Shown: positions 17,151-26,011, counted from the stretch's first letter. The stretch: DNA of 64,000 nt from Amycolatopsis sp. MtRt-6 (GCF_017308975.1 NZ_JADWPD010000004.1:131901-195900); one strand, 5' to 3'. The notes: a model not told the origin generated them from the letters alone. Numbers and translations: made by a program.

Positions 17151-17627
17151 TCAGCAGTCGTCGGTCGGGGGAGTCGTGTCCAGTGCCGCGGCCAGCCGGG
17201 CCAGCACCGGCCCGGCCGTGCGGATGTCCTCGGCGCTCAGGTGGTCGAACACCGCGGCCCGCACGCGGGCGAGGTGGCTCGGGTAGGCCGCCTCCAGTTT
17301 GGCCAATCCGGCCTCGGTCAGCACGGCGTTGGACGCGCGGCCGTCCTCGGCGCACCGGCGCTTCTCGACCAGGCCGCGGCGGGTCAGGTCGTCGACGACC
17401 CGGCTGATCCGGCTCAGCGACAGCCCGGTGGTCGCGGCCAGCGCCGAGATGCGGAGCAGGCGGTCCGGCGCCTCGGACAGCGCCACCAGCACCCCGTAGT
17501 CGGTGATCGCGAGGCCTGTCTCGGGCAGGAACTGGTCCTCGAGCGCCCGCGGCAACGCCGTCATGATGCGCATCAGCGGCCGCCAGAAGGCGGCTTCGTC
17601 GAGGTCGAGCGCGGACAGATCACCCAT
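17151..17627 (-). CDS. MarR family transcriptional regulator
   Basis: The 158-residue protein carries the MarR winged helix: RISALAATTGLSLSRISRVVDDL followed by the wing RRCAEDGRASNAVLTEAG. ATG 17627 (MGDLSALDLDEAAFW) is preferred over an upstream start because the preceding frame covers the promoter. It heads an operon with the GST gene and diverges from the YceI gene, so it probably represses both. The likely operator is the palindromic TTGCGCAA region about 26 bp upstream. Confidence 0.88.
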   Translation of the reverse strand: MGDLSALDLDEAAFWRPLMRIMTALPRALEDQFLPETGLAITDYGVLVALSEAPDRLLRISALAATTGLSLSRISRVVDDLTRRGLVEKRRCAEDGRASNAVLTEAGLAKLEAAYPSHLARVRAAVFDHLSAEDIRTAGPVLARLAAALDTTPPTDDC

Positions 17628-17652
17628 GTCGGCGACTCTACCGAAAGCTTGC

Positions 17653-17680
17653 TTGCGCAACCAGCCAAAGTGAGTACAGT
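17653..17680 (+). promoter_or_regulatory. Candidate yceI promoter with overlapping MarR half-sites
   Basis: TTGCGC at 17653-17658 and TACAGT at 17675-17680 are spaced by 16 bp, a plausible housekeeping promoter for the YceI gene. The -35 overlaps the 8-bp palindrome TTGCGCAA (17653-17660), a typical MarR-like arrangement. Confidence 0.45.
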
Positions 17681-17734
17681 GTCGTTGAACCCTCAATCAC
17701 CGGGGGGTGCCACCACGAGGAGAGAAGAACAGCG

Positions 17735-18292
17735 ATGACCAGCGCGACCACCTACCCCCAGCTGACCGGCGAATACACCCTCGACGCCGCCCACTCGCGG
17801 ATCGGGTTCGTCGCCCGGCACGCCATGGTGACGAAGGTGCGCGGCAGCTTCAACGAGTTCACCGGCGCCGCGACCATCGACGGCGACGCCCCGGAGAAGT
17901 CGAGCGTCCAGGTGACCATCCAGGCCCACAGCATCGACACCCGCAACGCCGACCGCGATGGGCACCTGAAGAGCAACGACTTCCTGTCGATGGACGAGTA
18001 CCCGCAGATCACCTTCACCTCGACCGAGATCAAGCAGACCGGCGACACGAGCTTCGACGTCACCGGCGACCTGACCATCAAGGACGTCACCCGTTCGGTG
18101 ACCGTCCCGTTCGAGTTCGAGGGCTCGGCCAAGGACCCGTTCGGCAACGACCGGATCGGCTTCGAGGGCTCCACCACGATCAGCCGCAAGGACTACGGCA
18201 TCACCTGGAACGCCGCTCTCGAGACCGGTGGCGTGCTGGTGAGCGACAAGGTCACGCTGGAGTTCGAGATCTCCGCGATCAAGTCCGCCTGA
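17735..18292 (+). CDS. YceI family lipid-binding-like protein
   Basis: The 185-residue protein matches the YceI fold throughout: YTLDAAHSRIGFVARH, VRGSFNEFTG, HLKSNDFLSMDEYPQITF and LTIKDVTRSVTVPFEF. YceI proteins form a lipocalin-like barrel that binds polyprenoid or amphiphilic molecules. There is no signal peptide, so it is probably cytoplasmic. GAGGAGAGAAG precedes the ATG. Its divergent partner is a marR-GST operon, suggesting quinone or isoprenoid stress. Confidence 0.92.
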   Translation: MTSATTYPQLTGEYTLDAAHSRIGFVARHAMVTKVRGSFNEFTGAATIDGDAPEKSSVQVTIQAHSIDTRNADRDGHLKSNDFLSMDEYPQITFTSTEIKQTGDTSFDVTGDLTIKDVTRSVTVPFEFEGSAKDPFGNDRIGFEGSTTISRKDYGITWNAALETGGVLVSDKVTLEFEISAIKSA

Positions 18293-18300
18293 TCCCCGGC

Positions 18301-18330
18301 GCGGGAGCCGGCCTCAGCGCCGGCTCCCGC
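18301..18330. terminator. Bidirectional hairpin between yceI and tetR
   Basis: Perfect 12-bp arms GCGGGAGCCGGC and GCCGGCTCCCGC flank a 6-bp loop. The hairpin overlaps the last codons and stop of the convergent tetR gene and lies 8 bp after the yceI stop. Confidence 0.75.
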
Positions 18331-18919
18331 TCGCCCGCAGGTTCGCGATGCCGACGTCGAGCGCCGCTTCCAGGTGGTCGATGCGGCCGGTCGACAGCAT
18401 CACCACCACGCCGCCCTGGATGCCGGCCAGCAGGGCGGCCGCCGTGCGTCCGGCGGGGAGCTCCGGGGCGACCTCGCCGGCCTGCTGCAGGTGGCGGATG
18501 CCCGCCTCGATCTCGTCCTGCCAGCGCCGCAGCAGCTCGGTCACCACGGCCTGCGCCCCCGGCGTCGCTCGGCCGAGCTGGGAGATCAGCACGTTGAGCG
18601 GGCAGTGCCGGCCGCGGCTGTCGTAGTGCGAGACGACGGTGTCGCGCCAGCGCTGCCACGCCGCCCACGACGTCAGGCTGCCCAGCTGGGGCCGCTGGAC
18701 TTCCAGGACCTGGTCCGCCTCGAAGCGGGCCACCGCCAGCAGGAGCTCCTCCTTGCCGTCCGGGAAGTAGTGGAAGAGCTGGCTCTTGCTCGTCCCCGTC
18801 CGCGCCCGGACGTCGTCGAGCGTCGTGACGGCGACACCGCGCTCGCGGATCTCCGCCGCGGCGCCCTCGACGATCCGCTGCCGCGTCGCGGCGCCCTTCG
18901 GGGTCAGCTTTGGACTCAC
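18314..18919 (-). CDS. TetR family regulator
   Basis: The 201-residue protein has the TetR helix-turn-helix at residues 12-58 (RQRIVEGAAAEIRERGVAVTTLDDVRAR, then GTSKSQLFHYFPDGKEEL). The C-terminal ligand domain contains CPLNVLISQLG, found in the TetR_C subgroup often linked to quinone or aldehyde sensing. It starts at GTG 18919, within the palindrome TGGAC-N6-GTCCA. It is divergent from the pentapeptide-repeat gene by 44 bp and may repress it. Confidence 0.88.
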   Translation of the reverse strand: MSPKLTPKGAATRQRIVEGAAAEIRERGVAVTTLDDVRARTGTSKSQLFHYFPDGKEELLLAVARFEADQVLEVQRPQLGSLTSWAAWQRWRDTVVSHYDSRGRHCPLNVLISQLGRATPGAQAVVTELLRRWQDEIEAGIRHLQQAGEVAPELPAGRTAAALLAGIQGGVVVMLSTGRIDHLEAALDVGIANLRASGSRR

Positions 18920-18926
18920 AGGTCCA
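18911..18926. promoter_or_regulatory. TetR-type palindrome TGGAC-TCACAG-GTCCA
   Basis: The 5-6-5 palindrome spans the GTG start of the tetR gene and lies 38 bp upstream of the divergent gene start. It is a candidate autoregulatory site. Confidence 0.4.
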
Positions 18927-18963
18927 CTTTAATTCGCTGGCCACCGCCGGGAGAATCGTGGGC

Positions 18964-19557
18964 ATGTCCACGGTCACGCCGTTCGCGCTCCTGGCGCTGA
19001 TCGGCGCCGTGTCCGGCTCGGTCACGGCGTGGCTGCTCCTCCGCCGGGACCGTCCCGCCGAGGTGCTGACCCCGTCGGCGCCGCCCGAGCCGGTGCCCGA
19101 CGAGGTCGCGGCCCGGCTGCTGGCCGACGAGCGGGCCGCCCGGCTGACCGCGCTCGCCTCCTTCGCCCGGCAGGCCGACGGTGACCCTGGGCTGCGCCAG
19201 GAGTGCGTCGGCGAAATCCTCGGCCAGTTCGAGGACGACTGGCCCGACTCACCGGAGTGGCAGGCCGAGCTGTGGCGGCTCCTGCGGCCGCACCTGCGGC
19301 CCGATTCGCCGTGGTTCTGGCCCGGGATGGACCTCGACCTGGCCGGCCTGGTGCTCCACGCCGTGGACCTGCGCGGCTGCGAAGTCCGTGACGCGTCCTT
19401 TCGCGACGTCCACTTCGACGGCGACGCCCGGTTCGGCGGAACGGTGTTCACCGGAACGGCGAACTTCGCAGGAGCGTGCTTCGGCGGCCGCGTGGACTTC
19501 ACGGGCGCGACGGCCGCCGAGTTCGACTTCACCGGGACGCAGGTCGGGCCGTGGTGA
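18964..19557 (+). CDS. Membrane-anchored pentapeptide-repeat protein
   Basis: The 197-residue protein has an N-terminal membrane segment (FALLALIGAVSGSVTAWLLL), a linker, a helical domain (about 65-115), and about ten C-terminal pentapeptide-like units (for example DLRGCEVRDASFRDV and TANFAGACFGG), which should form a short right-handed beta-helix. I start at ATG 18964, with GGGAG about 10 bp upstream. Such repeats serve in protein interaction or DNA mimicry; the function here is unknown. Confidence 0.78.
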   Translation: MSTVTPFALLALIGAVSGSVTAWLLLRRDRPAEVLTPSAPPEPVPDEVAARLLADERAARLTALASFARQADGDPGLRQECVGEILGQFEDDWPDSPEWQAELWRLLRPHLRPDSPWFWPGMDLDLAGLVLHAVDLRGCEVRDASFRDVHFDGDARFGGTVFTGTANFAGACFGGRVDFTGATAAEFDFTGTQVGPW

Positions 19558-19560
19558 CCG

Positions 19561-21564
19561 CTACGGCTCGCGGATCGGCAGGTCCGCGCCGTCGCGGAGG
19601 AACACCGGGATCCGCTCCGCCGGGGCCGGCGCCTCGACCCACTCGCCGCCCTCGTGGCGGGTGCCGGTCACCGCGTCCGTCCAGGAAGCCCCGGCCGGCA
19701 GGTACACCCGCCGGGAAGTGACCCCGGCTTCGAGGACCGGGGCGACCAGGACGTCCGGGCCGAGCAGGAACTGGTCGTCGACGTCCCAGGCCGCACTGTC
19801 CGCCGGGAAGTCGACGAACAGCGGGCGCATCGGCGGGACGCCCTGCTCGTGGGCCACCCGCATCTGCTCCATCAGGTACGGCCGCAGCCGTTCGCGCAAC
19901 CGCAGCGACCCGGCGATCGACTCGTACGCGGGCTCGCCGTACGACCAGACCTCGTTGGGGCCGCCGGACATGTCCGGGCCGAACGCCGGGCGCGGGTCGC
20001 GGTAGCCGTGCAGGCGGAACAGCGGGCAGAACACGCCGTACTGGAACCAGCGGACCATCAGCTCGCGGTATTCGGGCGACGACGGGTCGCCGCCGTGGAA
20101 GCCGCCGATGTCCGTGGTCCACCACGGGATCCCGGCCACCGCCACGTTCAGCCCGGCCCGCACCTGCGTCCGCAGCGACTCCCACGTGGCGCCGATGTCA
20201 CCCGACCAGAGCGCCGCTCCGTAGCGCTGGCTGCCCGCCCACGCCGAGCGGGACAGCAGCACCACCTCGTCGTCGCCCTCGGCGCGGATGCCGTCGTGGA
20301 ACGTCTGCGCGTTGGCCTGCGGGTACATGTTGAACACCTCCGCACCCGGCCCGGCGTGGAAGCCGAGGTTGTGCGGGTGGCCCGGCTGGATCTCCGGCTC
20401 GTCGCCGTCCAGCCACCACGCGCGCACGCCGAGGTCGTAGTAGTTCTCCTTGACCTTGCTCCAGACGAACTGCCGCGCCTGGGGATTGGTCGCGTCGTAG
20501 AACGCCACCGGCATCTCGACGTCGAAGCCCTTGTCCTTCCACGGCGCGTGGAACGGGACGCCGTTCTCCGCGGCGACCAGCAGGCCGTTCTCGTGCAGTT
20601 CGCGGTAGTTCTCCGACAGCGGGTTCACCGACGGCCACACCGACACCATCAGCTTGACGCCGAGGCCGGCCAGCTCGCGCACCATCCCGGCCGGGTCCGG
20701 CCAGTCCGCGGTGTCGAACTTCCAGTCGCCGAGGTGCGTCCAGTGGAAGAAGTCGGTCACGATCACCGACAGCGGCAACCCGCGCGAGTGGTACTCCCGC
20801 GCGACGGACAGGAGCTCCTCCTGCGTGCGGTAGCGCAGCTTCGACTGCCAGAAGCCGGCCGCCCACTCCGGCAGCATGGGCGCGTGGCCGGTCGCGTCGG
20901 CGTAGTGGCCGAGGATCTGACGCGGGCCGTCGCCGGTGGTGATCCAGTAGTCGATCTGCCGGGCGTCGTCGGCGACCCAGCGGGTGCCGTTGGCGGCCAG
21001 CTCGACGCGGCCGACGGCGGGGCTGTTCCAGAGGAACCCGTAGCCGCGGCTGGACAGCAGGAACGGCACCGAGACCTCGGCGTTGCGCTGGACCAGGTCG
21101 AGCACGAGGCCCTTCTGGTCGAGCCGTCCGTGCGTGCGCTGCCCGAGGCCGAAGATCCGCTCGTCGTCGTAGGCGGTGAACCGCTGTTCGAGGCGGCCGT
21201 AGCCGTTGCGCGACGGCATGAACAGCCGCGCGCCGGGCCACCAGAAGTGCGCGCGCTGCTCGGACAGCAGCTCTTCGCCGGTGTCGGTGCGGACGAACTT
21301 CAGCTGCGTGTCGATGCCGGTGTCGGTGTCGGCGATCTCGACGATCGCGGTGAGCGCGCCGTTGACCACCCGGCCGGTGCGTCCGTCCACGGTCGCGGTG
21401 GCGGCGGACGGCTTCGCGGGCAGCAGCGCGCCCGGGACGTCGTCGAGGATGCGGTGCCGTCCGGCGCGCACGCGGAGGCTGTCGGCGCCCCACGGCTCGA
21501 TGCGCAGCACCTCGTGCCGCACGCGGACTTCGAGCGAACGGCCGTCTTCGGTCGTGGCGATCAC
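19561..21564 (-). CDS. Glycoside hydrolase family 31 (alpha-glucosidase/alpha-xylosidase-like)
   Basis: The 667-residue protein has the GH31 N-terminal beta-sandwich, a TIM barrel and a C-terminal sandwich. The nucleophile is Asp386 in WWLDGDEP, and the acid/base is probably Asp456 in ALWSGDIGATW. There is no signal peptide, so it acts on imported oligosaccharide. It is the last gene of a lacI-binding protein-permease-permease-GH31 operon, 20 bp after the second permease, with GTG start and AAGGAGACC ribosome site. Alpha-xylosidase versus alpha-glucosidase specificity is not decided by sequence alone. Confidence 0.9.
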   Translation of the reverse strand: MIATTEDGRSLEVRVRHEVLRIEPWGADSLRVRAGRHRILDDVPGALLPAKPSAATATVDGRTGRVVNGALTAIVEIADTDTGIDTQLKFVRTDTGEELLSEQRAHFWWPGARLFMPSRNGYGRLEQRFTAYDDERIFGLGQRTHGRLDQKGLVLDLVQRNAEVSVPFLLSSRGYGFLWNSPAVGRVELAANGTRWVADDARQIDYWITTGDGPRQILGHYADATGHAPMLPEWAAGFWQSKLRYRTQEELLSVAREYHSRGLPLSVIVTDFFHWTHLGDWKFDTADWPDPAGMVRELAGLGVKLMVSVWPSVNPLSENYRELHENGLLVAAENGVPFHAPWKDKGFDVEMPVAFYDATNPQARQFVWSKVKENYYDLGVRAWWLDGDEPEIQPGHPHNLGFHAGPGAEVFNMYPQANAQTFHDGIRAEGDDEVVLLSRSAWAGSQRYGAALWSGDIGATWESLRTQVRAGLNVAVAGIPWWTTDIGGFHGGDPSSPEYRELMVRWFQYGVFCPLFRLHGYRDPRPAFGPDMSGGPNEVWSYGEPAYESIAGSLRLRERLRPYLMEQMRVAHEQGVPPMRPLFVDFPADSAAWDVDDQFLLGPDVLVAPVLEAGVTSRRVYLPAGASWTDAVTGTRHEGGEWVEAPAPAERIPVFLRDGADLPIREP

Positions 21565-21584
21565 GCAGGTCTCCTTGAGAAGGT

Positions 21585-22400
21585 TCAGTCTTTGACGGCG
21601 CCGCTGGTGAGCCCGGCGACGACGTAGCGCTGGGCGACGACCAGCAGCACGGCCGCGGGGATCGCGGCGAGCACGGCGGTGGCCATGATCCCGTTCCAGT
21701 CGGCGGACTGGTTGCCGACGAAGCGGTAGATGCCCACGGTGATGGGCTCGAACGACTGACCGGTGGTCAGGGTGACGGCGAACAGGAAGTCCGCCCAGGC
21801 GAACAGGAACGCGAACAACCCGGCGGTGACCAGCGCGTTGCGGCTGACCGGCAGGATGATCGAGAAGAACGTGCGCCAGTACCCGGCACCGTCCACTCGG
21901 GACGCTTCGGTGAGCTCCTTCGGCACCGAGATCATGAACGCCCGCAGCAGCAGGATGGCGAACGGGATGGTCGCGGTGGAGTCGGCGAGCACCAGCCCGA
22001 GGTAGTTGTCGATCAGGCCGAGGTTGCTGAACACCGTGTAGAGCGCGTTGGCCATCACGATGCCCGGGATCATCTGCACGATGAGCAGCACGAACACGAG
22101 CACCGGGCCACCGCGCACCTTGAGCTGGGCCAGCGCGTAGGACGCGGGGGCCGCGACCAGCAGCGACACGAACACCGTGCCGAGCGCGACGACGACGCTG
22201 GAGAGCAGGTGCGGCCCTTGGGAGGACAACGCCTTGCGGTAGCCGTCCAGGGTGCCGTCGACGGGGAAGAACGCCGGGTCGGGGCGCAGCAGCGCGCCGC
22301 TGGGCTGCAGGGACGCGTTGACCATCCAGTACAGCGGGAACAGCAGCACCGCGACGATCAGCACGCCGAACACCGTGCGCGGCCAGTTCGCGGTCTTCAT
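21585..22400 (-). CDS. Sugar ABC transporter permease (MalG-like)
   Basis: The 271-residue protein has about six transmembrane segments and the inner-membrane permease EAA loop (PKELTEASRVDGAGYWRTFFSIILPVSRNAL) that contacts the ATPase. The ATG at 22400 overlaps the preceding permease stop as ATGA. It ends LTSGAVKD, as CUT1 family permeases do. No ATPase gene lies nearby, so a shared MsiK-type ATPase encoded elsewhere is likely (known for CUT1 systems in actinobacteria). Confidence 0.92.
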   Translation of the reverse strand: MKTANWPRTVFGVLIVAVLLFPLYWMVNASLQPSGALLRPDPAFFPVDGTLDGYRKALSSQGPHLLSSVVVALGTVFVSLLVAAPASYALAQLKVRGGPVLVFVLLIVQMIPGIVMANALYTVFSNLGLIDNYLGLVLADSTATIPFAILLLRAFMISVPKELTEASRVDGAGYWRTFFSIILPVSRNALVTAGLFAFLFAWADFLFAVTLTTGQSFEPITVGIYRFVGNQSADWNGIMATAVLAAIPAAVLLVVAQRYVVAGLTSGAVKD

Positions 22401-23335
22401 GCTGCCTCCGCCAGGGTCGCCTTCGCCGAGCGCAGGTAGAGCAGCCCGAACAGCGTCGCCACCACGATGAGGACGTTGCCGACCGCGGCGCCCTGCCCGA
22501 ACGCGAAGTCCTGGAAGGACAGCCGGTACGACCACGTTGTCAACGTCTGCGTCGCGTTGGCCGGCCCGCCGCCGGTGACCACCATGATCACGTCGAACAC
22601 CTTGATCGTGTAGACCAGGCCGAGCATGAGCACGATCCCGGTGACCGGCCGCAGCAGCGGCCAGGTGACGTGCCGGAACCGCTGCCACGCGCCGGCGCCG
22701 TCGAGCGCCGCGGCCTCGTAGAGCGACGCCGGGATCGCGCGCAGGCCGCCGTGCAGGATCACCAGGTTGAACGGGATGCCGATCCAGATGTTGGTGAGGA
22801 TCACCGCCGGCAGCGCCCAGCTCGTGCTGCTCAGCCACGGCACCGCGTCGAGACCCACCGCCCGCAGGAAGGCGTTGAGCACGCCGTGGTCCTGGTCGAA
22901 CATCCACCGCCAGACCGCGCCGCTGACGACCAGCGGCAGCAGCCACGGCAGCAGGAGCAGCGACCGCAGCAACGCGCTGCCGAGGAAGCGGCCGTTGAAG
23001 AACACCGCGAGTGCCAGGCCGATGCCGAACTGGAAGACGATCGACCCGGCGGTGAACAGGACCGTGTTGAGCGCCGCCGTGGAGAACAGCGGGTTGTTCA
23101 GCACGGCGGAGTAGTTCGCGATACCGACGAAGGGTGCTTCGCCGGTGTAGAACGACTTCACCGTGTAGTTCTGGGTGCTCATCACCAGGTTCGCGACCAG
23201 GGGATAGCCGAAGAACAAGATGATGTAGGCCAGGGCGGGCAGCAGGAACGCCCACGCGGCGAACCGGCTGTCCCGGCGGGACTTCCGGTTCGCGCGGGGT
23301 GCCGCCGAGACCGACGGGGCGGCGGCGAGCGTCAC
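22397..23335 (-). CDS. Sugar ABC transporter permease (MalF-like)
   Basis: The 312-residue protein has a cytoplasmic N-terminus, six predicted membrane helices (first AWAFLLPALAYIILFFGYPL) and the EAA loop IPASLYEAAALDGAGAWQRF. Its GTG start overlaps the binding-protein stop (GTGA), indicating translational coupling. It pairs with the MalG-like permease as a CUT1 importer. Confidence 0.92.
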   Translation of the reverse strand: MTLAAAPSVSAAPRANRKSRRDSRFAAWAFLLPALAYIILFFGYPLVANLVMSTQNYTVKSFYTGEAPFVGIANYSAVLNNPLFSTAALNTVLFTAGSIVFQFGIGLALAVFFNGRFLGSALLRSLLLLPWLLPLVVSGAVWRWMFDQDHGVLNAFLRAVGLDAVPWLSSTSWALPAVILTNIWIGIPFNLVILHGGLRAIPASLYEAAALDGAGAWQRFRHVTWPLLRPVTGIVLMLGLVYTIKVFDVIMVVTGGGPANATQTLTTWSYRLSFQDFAFGQGAAVGNVLIVVATLFGLLYLRSAKATLAEAA

Positions 23336-24573
23336 GAGCCGCTCGCCTGCTGCGCGGCCTTGAGAGCCTGGTCGACCGGCGTCTTCCCGGTCAACGCCGC
23401 CTGGAGCGCGTCGGCCAGCGCCTGCGAGACCTTCGGGTACTTCTCGCCGAGCTCGGCCGTGCGGGAGCGGGCCGTGCCGACCTCGTCGACGAAGGCCTGC
23501 ATCGACGGCTGGTCCTTGCCGAACTTCTCCGCCACCGCCGTCTTCGAGGGGATGTAGGCGTGCGCCTTGCTCCACTCGACCATCGTGGGTTCGGACAGGA
23601 TGCAGGAGAGCACCTTGGCGGCGGCCTGCTGGGCGGGCCCGCTGGTCACGGGCACCGTGCCGACCTCGCCGCCGAGGGCGACCACCGGCTTGCCGCCGGC
23701 CTGCGGGACCGGGATCGGCACGACGCCGTAGTGCAGCGACTTCTGCTCGTCGAGGCGGGCGAGGTTCCACGACCCGTTGATCATCATCGCCGCGTTGCCG
23801 CCGACGAACTGGTCCGCGACGTCGTTCTGGTTCCAGGTCACCACGGACTTCGACGCCGAACCGGAGTTCACCAGTTCGGTGACGTACTGCAGGGCCTGCG
23901 TCGACTGCGGGGAGTCCAGCTGGGACAGCTCGGCGCCGTTGCTCCAGAAGAATGGCAGGAACTGCCAGGTGCCCTCTTCGGACGGGATGGCCGAGAACGC
24001 GAGCCCGTACTTGCCGTCCTTGGTCAGTTTCGCCGCGGCGGCCTTCAGCTCGTCCCACGTCTTCGGCGGCTCGACACCGGCGGCCTGCAGGAGGTCCTTG
24101 TTGTAGATCAGCGCGAGGCCGTTGACGCCGGGGGCGACACCGTACAGCTTGTCCTGGTAGGTGCCGGCCTTGACGATGCTCGGGTAGTAGCCGTCGGTGC
24201 TGATGCCGTAGTCGGTCAGCGGGGTCAGCGCGCCGGTGGCGGCGACCTGCTGCAGCGTGGGGTTGTCGGTGAAGAGCAGGTTCGGCAGGGTCTTCGAGCT
24301 GGCGCTCTGCAGGACCTTCGGCAGCATCTGGTTGGTCGGCACCTTCTGGCGCTCGATCTTGATCCCGGTCTGCGTTGCGCAGGTGTCGAGGATCTTCTGC
24401 CAGGCGGCGGACCCCTGCTCGTCGGCGTAGTAGTCGAGCTCGGTGATCGACGTGGCGGCCGGGGCATCGGCGCCGCCGGGCGCGGACGGGGCCGGGCTGG
24501 GGCTGCAGGCGGCCAGCAGCACGGCACTCGTGGCACTCGCGGTCAGGACGAGGGCGCGGCGGACTACGGGCAT
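23332..24573 (-). CDS. Sugar-binding lipoprotein of ABC transporter
   Basis: The 413-residue protein has a lipoprotein signal (VLTASATSAVLLAAC, lipobox LAAC with Cys22) and the SBP_bac_1 fold, with PNLLFTDNPTLQQVAATGALTPL and a GSWNLARLDEQ region near the ligand site. The ATG is preceded by GAAGGAGAA. It lies 47 bp downstream of lacI. The sugar is unknown; the neighbouring GH31 and secreted GH3 suggest a plant-derived gluco- or xylo-oligosaccharide. Confidence 0.92.
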   Translation of the reverse strand: MPVVRRALVLTASATSAVLLAACSPSPAPSAPGGADAPAATSITELDYYADEQGSAAWQKILDTCATQTGIKIERQKVPTNQMLPKVLQSASSKTLPNLLFTDNPTLQQVAATGALTPLTDYGISTDGYYPSIVKAGTYQDKLYGVAPGVNGLALIYNKDLLQAAGVEPPKTWDELKAAAAKLTKDGKYGLAFSAIPSEEGTWQFLPFFWSNGAELSQLDSPQSTQALQYVTELVNSGSASKSVVTWNQNDVADQFVGGNAAMMINGSWNLARLDEQKSLHYGVVPIPVPQAGGKPVVALGGEVGTVPVTSGPAQQAAAKVLSCILSEPTMVEWSKAHAYIPSKTAVAEKFGKDQPSMQAFVDEVGTARSRTAELGEKYPKVSQALADALQAALTGKTPVDQALKAAQQASGS

Positions 24574-24620
24574 GGTGATTCTCCTTCGGCGGCGGAGCAG
24601 AACCGGGACTGTGTCGATCC

Positions 24621-25631
24621 CTACTGGACGCGGGGCGCGGCGGTGCTTTCGCGCCGGGTGAGGCGGGGTCCGAGCAGCCGGACCTCCGGGGTGGAGTGGC
24701 CGGCGAGCCGGCGCATGGTCATTTCGACGGCCTGGGTGCCGACCTCCTCGGCCGGGATGGCCACGTTGGTCAGCGAGACGACGTGCTGCTCGGCCATGCT
24801 GTCCGGGCACACGGCGATGACCGAGATGTCCTCGGGCACCCGCAGGCCGCGGTGGCGCAGGTCCGACAGCAGCCCGGGCAGCACGGCCTCGTTGTGCACG
24901 ACCAGGCCGGTCAGGCCGGGATCGGCGGCGAGCAGCTCGTCCAGGCAGGCGCTCACCGCTTCGTAGGAATGGGCGCACGCGTGGGAGGCCGCGCGCACGT
25001 CCCGGCTCTTCGCGGCTTCGTCGAAGCCGCGCAGGAATCGCGTCGCGTAGCTCGTGCCGCGCCGGTAGACGGCCGGGGAGGGGCCGATCAGCGCGATCGA
25101 GCGGTGGCCGAGCTCGGCCAGGTGCGCGACGCACGCCGAGGCCGCCGCGGTGAAGTCGAGGTCGACGCAGCTCAGCCCGGCCGGGTGGTCGGGCACGCCG
25201 ATGAGCACCACCGGCAGGTCGAGGGCCAGGAGCATCGGCACCCGCGGGTCGGCGGTTTCGACGTCCATCACCATCAGCGCGTCGGCGATCGCCGAGGACG
25301 CCACCCGCTGCAGCGCGGCCGGGCCCTCGTCCTTGGTGAGCAGCAGCAGGTCGTGGTCGTGTGCGCGGGCCGCGGTGACGGCCGAGGCGACGAACTCCAT
25401 CACGACGGCGACGTTGAGGTCCGTGCGCAGCGGCACGACCAGCGCGAGCACGTTGGTCTTGCTGCTGGCCAGCGCCCGCGCCCCGGCGTGCGGGTGGTAG
25501 CCGAGCTTGCGGATGCTGTCCTCGACCAGCCGCCGGGTCTTCGGCGAGATCGAGCGCTTGCCGCTGATCACGTACGACACCGTGCTGGGGGCCACGCCTG
25601 CCGCGTTGGCGACGTCGTTGATCGTGACCAC
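24621..25631 (-). CDS. LacI family repressor of the GH3/GH31 glycan locus
   Basis: The 336-residue protein starts with a LacI headpiece (TINDVANAAGVAPSTVSYVISGKRSIS, residues 3-30, then the hinge helix GYHPHAGARALASSKT) and a periplasmic-binding-protein-like effector domain. GTG 25631 is preceded by GGAGG. It heads the operon with the ABC transporter and GH31 gene and diverges from the secreted GH3 gene. The 380-bp region between carries two strong palindromes with TTCGACG/CGTCGAA arms. Confidence 0.93.
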   Translation of the reverse strand: MVTINDVANAAGVAPSTVSYVISGKRSISPKTRRLVEDSIRKLGYHPHAGARALASSKTNVLALVVPLRTDLNVAVVMEFVASAVTAARAHDHDLLLLTKDEGPAALQRVASSAIADALMVMDVETADPRVPMLLALDLPVVLIGVPDHPAGLSCVDLDFTAAASACVAHLAELGHRSIALIGPSPAVYRRGTSYATRFLRGFDEAAKSRDVRAASHACAHSYEAVSACLDELLAADPGLTGLVVHNEAVLPGLLSDLRHRGLRVPEDISVIAVCPDSMAEQHVVSLTNVAIPAEEVGTQAVEMTMRRLAGHSTPEVRLLGPRLTRRESTAAPRVQ

Positions 25632-25784
25632 GGGCGGCCTCCAGGGGACGGGGAGGGGGGACGGGGGAGGGGGTAAGGCACAGGACGGGAAGTTCGCTGT
25701 CGAAGCGCATCGACGATGGCACGAAGGTAAGTGACACCCGGCCGAAACACAAGCATCATTCGCCGTTTGCCGCCATTCGATGAA

Positions 25785-25813
25785 TATTCGACGAAGAACG
25801 TCTTCGTCGAATA
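25785..25813. promoter_or_regulatory. 29-bp perfect palindrome, candidate LacI operator
   Basis: Arms TATTCGACGAAGA and TCTTCGTCGAATA (13 bp each) flank ACG. It lies 154 bp upstream of lacI and 199 bp upstream of the GH3 gene. The size and AT-rich ends suit an operator or a strong cruciform, and the TTCGACG core recurs nearer the GH3 start. Confidence 0.65.
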
Positions 25814-25978
25814 AGTCGAAACCTCCTGATGAAGGCTCTTCTTGCAGCTCAGCGCCTGGGTCGGCGCCGGTCGGCTGCGCCGCCCGAGAGCGGTCCCAGG
25901 CAGTCTTGACCTCTTGCTCACACGGCTGTAATAGTCGTCGGGTTCCCCGCCGTTCGACGCGAATGTTCCGCGCCACGC

Positions 25979-25996
25979 CGTCGAAACGATTCGACG
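25979..25996. promoter_or_regulatory. Palindrome CGTCGAA-ACGA-TTCGACG, candidate second LacI operator
   Basis: Perfect 7-bp arms end 5 bp before the GGAGG ribosome site of the GH3 gene. A further TTCGACG half-site is at 25953-25959. The shared half-site with 25785-25813 suggests two operators for one repressor. Confidence 0.6.
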
Positions 25997-26011
25997 ATTC
26001 GGAGGCCGTCC

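Noticed and set aside
22397..24058. Extended frame of the MalF-like permease reaching into the binding-protein gene
   Set aside because: The GTG at 23335 with GTGA coupling gives the standard permease start; the upstream part is an out-of-frame shadow of the binding protein.
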